DNA from: CAYTTA01 sp964440655
Lineage (GTDB): Bacteria > Bacteroidota > Rhodothermia > Balneolales > Balneolaceae
Length of the DNA stretch: 29,002 nucleotides
Assembly: GCA_964440655.1 (NCBI GenBank)
Contig: CAYTTA010000031.1
Span: 1 to 29,002 of the forward strand
Direction: 5' to 3'
Part shown: positions 23,539-29,002 of the stretch, piece by piece
Numbering within the stretch: position 1 is the stretch's first letter
Layout of the letters: every line of letters begins with the position of its first letter
Position numbers and translations under genes: made by a program
The notes under the pieces: generated by a model
Databases searched by the model: none
The model's input: only the letters and a program-made list of their open reading frames with translations
What the model was told of the DNA's origin: nothing

Positions 23539-24594
23539 TCAGACCGTTGGCTCACTCGCAGCAACGGATGATTCAAGCTCCTTGTCATGCTCTGTTTCTG
23601 CAGCCGCCCCGATAAAGACTGCAGAGAGCATCGTGAAGATGTAAGCCTGTAGAAGGGCGATAAATGCCTTCAGCACGTAGAGCACAACCGTCAGGGCCAC
23701 CCAGACCACTCCCGAAGAGACCCCGAACGTGGCACCGAAGAGATCGGTGAAAATGAAGATCAACCCCAGAATACAGACGATCATGATCTTCCCGGAGAGC
23801 ATGTTGGCAAACAGACGGATCGCCAGAGCAAAGGGCTTGGTGAAGAGCCCGAGAATCTCCACCGGGGTAAGAATGATCCGGATCAGGGGCGGAACCCCCG
23901 GAAAGAGGAAGACATGCTCCCAGTGATCACGGGACCCGCTCATCTGGGTGACAAAAAAGGTGATGGCAGCGAGCGTGGCAGTAACCGTCAGATCGGCAGT
24001 CGCAGAGACACCCCACGGCAGAAGGCCGAAGAGGTTCATCAGGGCGATCACCATAAAGACAGAAAAGAGGTAGTTCACATATTTCCTGTGCTTCTCGCCG
24101 GAAATGTACTCTTTGGCAATCTCGTCCCGGATAAAGAGATAGAGGATCTCAAAAATATTCTGCATCACCCCTTTCGGCTCGGACTCCGCCCCCACTCCAT
24201 TGCGGTAACGCCTTGCCGCCCAGAAAGCGAAGAGAAAAGTAAGAATCATCGAGAACCAGACATACATCAGATGGGAGGTGATCGAAAAATCGATCGAGAC
24301 AGGCTCTCCGTCCGCGCGAATCATCACCCCGTCCCGGAGCAGAAACTCGCCGGACTCAAGGGCGCTATGCGTGTTGGGATAGAAGTGGAACGAGCCATCC
24401 ACATAGAGGATCCGCGGCAGGTAAACTTTCTTTCCGGCAACTTCCAGATAGTCGTGATCGGCCACCATCCCCAATATGTCGATGGGAGCCCCGGACTGCT
24501 CCGATGAGCCGGCCGCTATCAGATCCGTGGTTAATAGAAACAGAAAGGAGAACAGTAAAGGGGCAAAAAGGCGAAGCCGCAGATCTTTCTGCAT
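23539..24594 (-). CDS. atpB: ATP synthase Fo subunit a, with N-terminal signal peptide
   Basis: The 351-residue a-subunit forming the proton half-channels next to the c-ring. The C-terminal 230 residues hold the membrane helices with the essential Arg in KPFALAIRLFANMLSGKIM and the LQAYIFTMLSAVFIG helix. The N-terminus differs from the enterobacterial protein: a signal-peptide-like stretch (LFAPLLFSFLFLLTTDLIAAG) is followed by about 80 periplasmic residues rich in short strands, an extension known from Bacteroidota-type a-subunits. The C-terminal tail (AAAETEHDKELESSVAASEPTV) is acidic. It lies 16 bp after the atpI-like gene. Confidence 0.95.
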   Translation of the reverse strand: MQKDLRLRLFAPLLFSFLFLLTTDLIAAGSSEQSGAPIDILGMVADHDYLEVAGKKVYLPRILYVDGSFHFYPNTHSALESGEFLLRDGVMIRADGEPVSIDFSITSHLMYVWFSMILTFLFAFWAARRYRNGVGAESEPKGVMQNIFEILYLFIRDEIAKEYISGEKHRKYVNYLFSVFMVIALMNLFGLLPWGVSATADLTVTATLAAITFFVTQMSGSRDHWEHVFLFPGVPPLIRIILTPVEILGLFTKPFALAIRLFANMLSGKIMIVCILGLIFIFTDLFGATFGVSSGVVWVALTVVLYVLKAFIALLQAYIFTMLSAVFIGAAAETEHDKELESSVAASEPTV

Positions 24595-24610
24595 CTTGTG
24601 ATTCAGCTAT

Positions 24611-25102
24611 TTAGGTCGAACTGCTTGTATAGGTCCTGGACATACCAATCATCTCGATTACAGAATAAAGAATATACGAAATTATAAATCCCAGAGTAAA
24701 GGAGATTCCTTCACTTTTTGTCACAACAAGGAGGGCGGCAAAGAGTGCGGGAGTCAGAATGAGCCGGACAAAGGTGAGACGAAAAAAAAGGCTCAGGAAT
24801 GCACCATCCTCCAGGTTCCGGCTCCGGTAGAGAACGATCCAGTGAACGCCGGTCGAAGCGAGGGCCAGCAGCGATCCGGCGAGTCCGCTCCACCCGTGAT
24901 GCGAAGGGAGAAGAAGCGCAGGAACGACAATGGGAAGGGATCCTGCAAGAAGAGAGAAAAAAAGAAAACCGCCGTGTTTCCCACCGGCATTTCCCGGCTT
25001 CTTCAGATCGTACTCTACGTTTGATTTGCCAGGATCTCCATCTGTCGCAAGGGGTTCTCCTGAATAGTTCCCGGGAGGATTTCCGGCGGGTCTATCTGCC
25101 AT
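24611..25102 (-). CDS. AtpI-like membrane protein of the ATP synthase operon
   Basis: A 163-residue membrane protein in the atpI position. A hydrophilic N-terminus of about 40 residues (GNPPGNYSGEPLATDGDPGKSN) is followed by four hydrophobic segments: FLFFSLLAGSLPIVVPALLL, LAGSLLALASTGVHWIVLY, LTFVRLILTPALFAALLVV and ISFTLGFIISYILYSVIEM. AtpI homologues assist c-ring assembly or, with AtpZ, cation supply. Assignment rests on position and topology because sequence likeness is low. The chosen ATG (25100-25102) overlaps the last 11 bp of atpZ; another ATG lies at 25108. Confidence 0.75.
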   Translation of the reverse strand: MADRPAGNPPGNYSGEPLATDGDPGKSNVEYDLKKPGNAGGKHGGFLFFSLLAGSLPIVVPALLLPSHHGWSGLAGSLLALASTGVHWIVLYRSRNLEDGAFLSLFFRLTFVRLILTPALFAALLVVTKSEGISFTLGFIISYILYSVIEMIGMSRTYTSSST

Positions 25103-25310
25103 GGCCATTCGAATCGCGTGCAATGCGTATCATGATACCCGCCAGGATGACAAACCCGGCAAGAGCGCCGAGAAGAAGAAGCCAGGGAGAGGTCCCCCAG
25201 CGGAGATCCAGCCGGTAGCCGATGAAGACAGGCAGACTCAATCCGACAGTGATCTCCAGACCCAGGGAGAGATATTTGAACGTTCCCCGCTTGTTCCGGC
25301 TGTTGAGCAA
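25092..25310 (-). CDS. atpZ: AtpZ/ATP synthase gene 1-like protein
   Basis: A 72-residue protein with two membrane helices: LGLEITVGLSLPVFIGYRLD, ending in the typical GYxLD, and WLLLLGALAGFVILAGIMIRI. This is the short AtpZ (ATPase_gene1) architecture found at the head of many atp operons. The start appears to be TTG (25308-25310), 2 bp after the bactofilin stop; the first in-frame ATG would remove nearly the whole protein. Its 3' end overlaps the atpI-like gene. AtpZ with AtpI has been described as an Mg/Ca uptake system in Bacillus; whether that holds here is unknown. Confidence 0.82.
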   Translation of the reverse strand: MLNSRNKRGTFKYLSLGLEITVGLSLPVFIGYRLDLRWGTSPWLLLLGALAGFVILAGIMIRIARDSNGHGR

Positions 25311-25312
25311 GG

Positions 25313-25744
25313 TCAGGCAGTACTCTCTTTGAGCTTGCGGGCGAGGGCGGCATCCTGTGCGGTACCTGTCCCGTTGCGTGATTCAACACCCATCTTGCAA
25401 TTCCCGCTGATCTGGGCCCCCTCCTCTACAAGAAGGGAGCGGGTATGGATATCCCCCGTGATCACGGCGGTCTGACGCAGAATGAGTTTCTCGTCGATGA
25501 AGAGCTCCCCTTCCAGTTTTCCGGCAATATCGGCATCTTTTGCACGGATGTTTCCGGTGATCACACCGGACGAGGTGACAATCACCCTTCCTTTCGAAAT
25601 CGCCTCCCCCTTGACCGTGCCGGAAATCCGGATGTCATTCTCCGAGCGTATATCTCCTTCAATCAGGGTTCCCTCGCTGATAATGTTGATTGTTGGTGCA
25701 ATCGCTCCGGAACTGCTTTTCCTGGGCTCTTTTGAGGAAAACAT
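25313..25744 (-). CDS. bactofilin-family cytoskeletal protein
   Basis: A 143-residue bactofilin, a small protein whose right-handed beta-helix polymerises without nucleotides into membrane-associated filaments. The repeats are visible from about residue 20: TINIISEGTLIEGDIRSENDIRISGTVKGEA, then VIVTSSGVITGNIRAKDADIAGKLEGELFIDEKLILRQTAVITGDIHTRSLLVEEGAQISGNCKM, with the regular Gly-x-Ile spacing and the ISGNCKM ending typical of the family. Flexible ends flank the core. The ATG at 25742-25744 is preferred over a TTG two codons upstream. The gene follows an M23 peptidase by 7 bp; such pairs act together in cell-shape control in other bacteria. Confidence 0.94.
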   Translation of the reverse strand: MFSSKEPRKSSSGAIAPTINIISEGTLIEGDIRSENDIRISGTVKGEAISKGRVIVTSSGVITGNIRAKDADIAGKLEGELFIDEKLILRQTAVITGDIHTRSLLVEEGAQISGNCKMGVESRNGTGTAQDAALARKLKESTA

Positions 25745-25751
25745 AGTCAAC

Positions 25752-26603
25752 TCATTTGATTAGATAGACAGTTGGGTCTTGCGCTACACCATTCTTCCAG
25801 ATCTCCAGATGCAAGTGGGAGCCTGTACTGAGTGCCCCCTTGTCCCCAACCGTCCCCAGAATATCCCCGCGGATAATGATATCCCCGATGGATTTCCGGA
25901 GGGAGGCCCCGTGCTTGTAGACACTCATGTAGCCCTCCGCATGCTGAAGATAGATGACATAGCCGTAATTCACACTCCACTCCGTCGAGATGACCGTCCC
26001 GTCGGCGATGGCATGGAATTCAGTACCCTCCTTTGCAGCAATATCGATGCCATAGTGGCTTTCCCCGGGGGAAAAGCCCTGCGACAGCGTTCCCTCCAGA
26101 GGCCAGGGTGACGGAAATGCCGCCCCCCCGGAAAGAACTTCCGAAAAGACAATCTCATTCCGGGAGAGCATCTCATAGGCGGCAAACTGCACGCCCGATG
26201 CGCCACTTCCCGGCCCGTATCGGACTATCTCTCCGGGTTCGGTGGAGAATCCGGTCTGAAACACGGTATCGGGGGTCTCCACCAGTACCCGTTTCAGGCT
26301 GTTCAGCTGCAGATCCCTCGCTTCCAGAGAATCCTGAAGCGCGGTGACCCTGCCGGCAATGGCAACAATTTCCTGCCGGAGTGATTCATCCTGCTGGTAT
26401 CCGTAAAGGGACCCCAGAGGAGTGATAAAAAAGAGGACGGTGGTCAGAATGACCGATATCAGGATGATGAGCAGCGCGATCCGGATCATGTCTGCCGACT
26501 GGATTCGGAACGTACCCTGCTGCTCCGGATCCGCATCGTCAATCACCACAACCGTGACATCACTGCCTCTTTTCGAAAATATTTTTTTCAGAAAATCCCA
26601 CAT
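25752..26603 (-). CDS. membrane-anchored M23 (LytM-type) peptidoglycan endopeptidase
   Basis: A 283-residue protein with a cytoplasmic N-terminus (1-38), one membrane span (40-61), a coiled coil (about 70-108), and a C-terminal M23 domain (168-283). The zinc site is complete: His183 and Asp187 in SHYGIDIAA, His263 and His265 in HLHLEIW, so it should be an active peptide-crosslink hydrolase, not a degenerate activator. It is the first gene of the operon, directly before bactofilin (7-bp gap). In Helicobacter and Caulobacter, bactofilins place M23 peptidases at sites of curvature or growth, so a scaffold-enzyme pair is likely here. The upstream 127 bp contain inverted repeats and AT-rich DNA. 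Confidence 0.94.
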   Translation of the reverse strand: MWDFLKKIFSKRGSDVTVVVIDDADPEQQGTFRIQSADMIRIALLIILISVILTTVLFFITPLGSLYGYQQDESLRQEIVAIAGRVTALQDSLEARDLQLNSLKRVLVETPDTVFQTGFSTEPGEIVRYGPGSGASGVQFAAYEMLSRNEIVFSEVLSGGAAFPSPWPLEGTLSQGFSPGESHYGIDIAAKEGTEFHAIADGTVISTEWSVNYGYVIYLQHAEGYMSVYKHGASLRKSIGDIIIRGDILGTVGDKGALSTGSHLHLEIWKNGVAQDPTVYLIK

Positions 26604-26635
26604 ACGCCAGAGCAGGCCGGTCGGCTCTTAAACCG

Positions 26636-26648
26636 GTTGATAATCAAC
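26636..26648. promoter_or_regulatory. palindrome GTTGATAATCAAC upstream of the M23-bactofilin-atp operon
   Basis: A perfect 6-1-6 inverted repeat centred 39 bp upstream of the M23 start codon, overlapping AACCGGTT (26631-26638), an 8-bp palindrome. Position and symmetry fit a transcription-factor site, but no factor can be named. Confidence 0.4.
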
Positions 26649-26662
26649 AGAAAAGAGACATC

Positions 26663-26678
26663 TGTCGCATTCACGACA
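26663..26678. promoter_or_regulatory. short inverted repeat TGTCG-N6-CGACA upstream of the M23 gene
   Basis: Five-base arms separated by six bases, 60-75 bp upstream of the M23 start. It could be an operator or a small hairpin in the 5' leader; short enough that chance is possible. Confidence 0.25.
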
Positions 26679-26730
26679 AGAAACGCATGGCGGGAAATAT
26701 AGACAAATAAGATTAAGAATTTTTAATATT

Positions 26731-28206
26731 TCAGAGAGAGTAGTTCGGTGCTTCCTTGGTGATCTGTACCGAATGGGGATGACTCTCCCTCAGGCTGGCA
26801 GACGTGATTTGTACGAAGGTGGCGTTCTGAAGTTCCCGGATGGTGGCGGAACCGGTATAACCCATTGCGGCGCGGAGGCCGCCGACCATCTGATGGACCA
26901 CTTCATGGAGATAACCCTTGTAGGGGACTCGTCCCTCAATACCTTCCGGGACCAGTTTCTCCAGATCCTCCTCCACATCCTGGAAGTAGCGGTCTTTCGA
27001 TCCTTTGCCCATCGCTCCCAGGCTCCCCATTCCACGGTAGGCTTTGTACTTTCTCGACTCGTAAATAATGGTCTCTCCCGGACTCTCATCCACTCCGGCA
27101 AACATCGATCCCATCATGACGGCATCCGCTCCCCCTGCGATCGCCTTGGGTATGTCTCCGGTCTGCTTGATTCCTCCGTCGGCGATCAGGCCGATCCCCT
27201 TCTTTGCGGTGAACTCGGCCACCTCCATGATAGCGGAAAGCTGGGGAACCCCCACACCGGTCACCACACGGGTCGTGCAGATCGAGCCCGGCCCGACCCC
27301 GACCTTGACGATGTTAGCACCGGCTTCGGCCAGTGACTCGGCGGCATCTCGCGTTGCAATGTTTCCGCCGATCAGATTGAGATCCTTCCAGGTCTCGCGG
27401 ATCTTCCGGACCATCCTGAGCACCCCTTCCGAATGGCCATGTGCCGTATCGACGGTAATTGCATCCACTCCGGAATCGATCAGCGCCTCCACTCTCTCCA
27501 TGGTGTCCGGGGCCACTCCGACAGCCGCACCGACCCGGAGCCGCCCCAGATCATCCTTGCAGGCATGAGGGAAGTTCATTTTTTTCTCAATATCCTTGAA
27601 GGTGATCAGCCCCACCAGCCGGCCGTCATCACTGACAATCGGCAGCTTCTCCACCTTGTACTTCTGAAGAATCTGTTCCGCTTCTTCCAGACCGGTCCCC
27701 TCTTTGGCCGTCACCAGCCTGTCGCGGGTCATGATGCTCTCCAGCTTCTTGTCGACGTAGTGCTCGAAACGGAGATCGCGGTTGGTGACGATCCCCACGA
27801 GACGCCCGTCCTTCTCCACAATCGGAATCCCCCCGATCTTGTGCCTCTCCATCAGGGCGCGGGCATCCTTGACGGTGGCATCCCGCGGAAGGGTTACCGG
27901 ATCGACAATCATCCCGCTCTCACTTCTCTTTACCAGCCGGACCTGCTCAGCCTGCTCCTCGATCGACATGTTCTTGTGCAGCATGGCGATTCCACCTTCC
28001 CGGGCCAGCGCGATGGCAAGCCGGTACTCGGAAACCGTATCCATTGCTGCACTCAGAATCGGGACATTGAGTACCAGAGATTCGCTCAGCCGGACACGGG
28101 TGTCGGCATCCCGCGGGAGAACGGAAGAGCGGTTGGGAACCAGAAGGACATCGTCATAGGTAAGACCCTGGCGGGTAATTCGACGGAAGGGAGAGGAGTT
28201 GGGCAT
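26731..28206 (-). CDS. guaB: inosine-5'-monophosphate dehydrogenase
   Basis: A 491-residue IMP dehydrogenase that oxidises IMP to XMP with NAD+, the committed step to GMP. The TIM barrel opens with LTYDDVLLVPNRSSVLPRDADT and is interrupted by two CBS domains (about 95-205; GIPIVEKDGRLVGIVTNRDLRF and KLPIVSDDGRLVGLITFKDIEK), which bind adenine/guanine nucleotides for feedback control. The catalytic Cys310 lies in GPGSICTTRVVTGVGVPQ, and the mobile flap Arg-Tyr region (SKDRYFQ) is present. It stands downstream of an unknown 124-residue gene and purB on the same strand. No clear terminator follows; 127 bp separate it from the M23 gene. Confidence 0.98.
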   Translation of the reverse strand: MPNSSPFRRITRQGLTYDDVLLVPNRSSVLPRDADTRVRLSESLVLNVPILSAAMDTVSEYRLAIALAREGGIAMLHKNMSIEEQAEQVRLVKRSESGMIVDPVTLPRDATVKDARALMERHKIGGIPIVEKDGRLVGIVTNRDLRFEHYVDKKLESIMTRDRLVTAKEGTGLEEAEQILQKYKVEKLPIVSDDGRLVGLITFKDIEKKMNFPHACKDDLGRLRVGAAVGVAPDTMERVEALIDSGVDAITVDTAHGHSEGVLRMVRKIRETWKDLNLIGGNIATRDAAESLAEAGANIVKVGVGPGSICTTRVVTGVGVPQLSAIMEVAEFTAKKGIGLIADGGIKQTGDIPKAIAGGADAVMMGSMFAGVDESPGETIIYESRKYKAYRGMGSLGAMGKGSKDRYFQDVEEDLEKLVPEGIEGRVPYKGYLHEVVHQMVGGLRAAMGYTGSATIRELQNATFVQITSASLRESHPHSVQITKEAPNYSL

Positions 28207-28316
28207 AGTGAAAAAATCTTATCGTTCACATTTGAGCTAAGATAAGAAATATGGCCGAACTTCTCATTCCCCAATTCTCTCCGGCTGTTGCCGGGAAGAT
28301 CCGGAACGTGCGTGCA

Positions 28317-28691
28317 TCAGGCTGCCGGATCCTGCTGCACTGTGCGGTTCCGGAGTGCCTGAACCGCTGTCTCAAGGGAGCACCAGCCGGCAAGATAGCT
28401 CCGGACCCAGTAGTCCACTCTCCGGCGGCGGTTGAGAACAAAAGGACAAAGAGTGGAAAACCTGCCGGCCAGCTCCTGCCGGAATGCCCGGATGTCGTCC
28501 CGGATCTCGATCCTGAGCTCCCAGGGAAGATCACCCCACCCCATCAGTGTGTAAACCTCCTGAAGTTCGGCCTCCTCCCTCTCCGCATCGGCAAGAACCC
28601 GGTCAAGAACCGGCTGCAGATCCGTCGTTGCTGCCGGTATCGCTCCGGCAGGGCTTTTTCGCTTCTCTTTTCGAAGTGTTGATCCAAGCAT
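28317..28691 (-). CDS. hypothetical protein between purB and guaB
   Basis: A 124-residue soluble protein I do not recognise. The first 20 residues are basic and probably disordered. A mainly helical domain with many charged residues and several Trp follows (AEREEAELQEVYTLMGWGDLPWELRIEIRDDIRAFRQELAGR, then RRRRVDYWVRSYLAGWCSLETAVQAL). There is no signal peptide, membrane span or Cys/His metal motif. It has the same strand as purB (110-bp gap with a hairpin) and guaB (110-bp gap). The open frame is consistent in codon use with its neighbours by eye. It could be specific to the lineage. Confidence 0.65.
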   Translation of the reverse strand: MLGSTLRKEKRKSPAGAIPAATTDLQPVLDRVLADAEREEAELQEVYTLMGWGDLPWELRIEIRDDIRAFRQELAGRFSTLCPFVLNRRRRVDYWVRSYLAGWCSLETAVQALRNRTVQQDPAA

Positions 28692-28744
28692 GAGATTACC
28701 CCCGGTATGTTTTGATTGTGATTCATACCAAGGATAAACCCGGG

Positions 28745-28766
28745 GAGTGACAACATTGTGTCACCC
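28745..28766. other. hairpin between purB and the hypothetical gene
   Basis: GAGTGACA (28745-28752) pairs with TGTCACCC (28759-28766), eight pairs including one G-T, with a 6-nt loop. No T-run follows in the purB direction, so it may be a processing site or a weak terminator. Confidence 0.4.
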
Positions 28767-28800
28767 TCGAATGACCGTCCCGAAATTTTTTTCCGACAGA

Positions 28801-29002
28801 TCAGCCAAGTCCTGCGCGGCGGAAGATCAGCTCCACATTCCGGGTGTGATAATCCCAGTCGAACGCATCGTCAATCTCATCAGGATCCAGAATCCCGGCA
28901 ATCCTCTCATCGGCTTCGACCAGGGAGCGGAAGGGAATCCGCTCCTCCCAGGATTTCATCGCAAGCGGCTGGACCGTATCATAGGCCTCTTCACGTGCGA
29001 GC
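28801..29002 (-). CDS. purB: adenylosuccinate lyase, C-terminal part (5' end cut by window edge)
   Basis: The last 66 or so codons of a PurB, which releases fumarate from SAICAR in IMP synthesis and from adenylosuccinate to give AMP. The frame reads REEAYDTVQPLAMKSWEE, then FRSLVEADERIAGILDPDEIDDAFDWDYHTRNVELIFRRAGL, the usual helical C-terminus with the (F)DxxYHxxxVxxIF ending. The catalytic residues lie outside the window. Identification is by family recognition of a short segment, so I am confident of the superfamily and fairly sure of the exact enzyme. Confidence 0.85.
   Translation of the reverse strand, partial: LAREEAYDTVQPLAMKSWEERIPFRSLVEADERIAGILDPDEIDDAFDWDYHTRNVELIFRRAGLG

Noticed and set aside
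1..29002. Search for CRISPR arrays, insertion sequences, prophage or defence genes
   Set aside because: No regularly spaced repeat array, transposase, integrase, phage structural or restriction-like protein is seen. The only repeats are short local ones and the gap-flanking duplicate.

Overview
The window looks like a chromosomal segment of a Gram-negative member of the Bacteroidota/Balneolota/Rhodothermota group, probably from a draft or metagenome assembly. The clues are an F1Fo ATP synthase operon that carries a, c, b, delta, alpha and gamma but stops before beta and epsilon, an a-subunit with an N-terminal signal peptide, a small basic membrane protein beside mutL, few Shine-Dalgarno sequences, and several outer-membrane or periplasmic proteins (TolC, MlaC, a lipoprotein, an HtrA protease). 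By eye the GC content is in the mid-50s percent. The lineage is an inference from gene content, not from a search. Almost everything is ordinary core genome; I see no transposase, integrase, phage gene or CRISPR array.

Layout. 1-1176: the N-terminal part of mutL (cut by the window edge) and a small membrane protein, both minus strand, diverging from icd (1360-2607, plus), which ends in a clear intrinsic terminator. 2806-9066: a minus-strand run of envelope and housekeeping genes, in transcription order a DUF3047 protein, a large MMPL/RND transporter, recO, an HtrA-type serine protease and a lipoprotein. 9149-15644: a surface-glycan-like neighbourhood of mixed strands, with two GT-B (GT4-type) glycosyltransferases, one GT-A-type glycosyltransferase with a DSD motif, a multi-pass membrane protein, and an HTTM-like membrane protein translationally coupled to a single-span partner. 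A 100-N scaffold gap sits exactly at that coupling point, and the sequence on its two sides is an identical 55-nt duplicate, so the gap is very probably an unmerged contig overlap. 15789-17853: mlaC and tolC as a minus-strand pair. A structured intergenic element with an intrinsic terminator lies just upstream of tolC; it is either a palindromic intergenic repeat or a regulatory leader. 18141-19295: rtcB RNA ligase (plus), followed on the other strand by tRNA-Ser(UGA).

19635-26603: a tightly packed minus-strand operon, read from 26603 downwards as M23 peptidase, bactofilin, atpZ, atpI-like, atpB, atpE, atpF, atpH, atpA, atpG. It joins cell-shape genes (bactofilin plus LytM peptidase) to the membrane and stalk part of the proton ATP synthase. 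26731-29002: guaB, an unrecognised 124-residue protein and the C-terminus of purB, all minus strand. GuaB acts on IMP towards GMP, and PurB acts both in IMP synthesis and on the AMP branch.

Non-ATG starts appear real for recO (GTG) and atpZ (TTG) and possible for mutL (TTG). No stretch longer than 300 bases lacks a gene; the longest, 17854-18140, contains the structured element described below.
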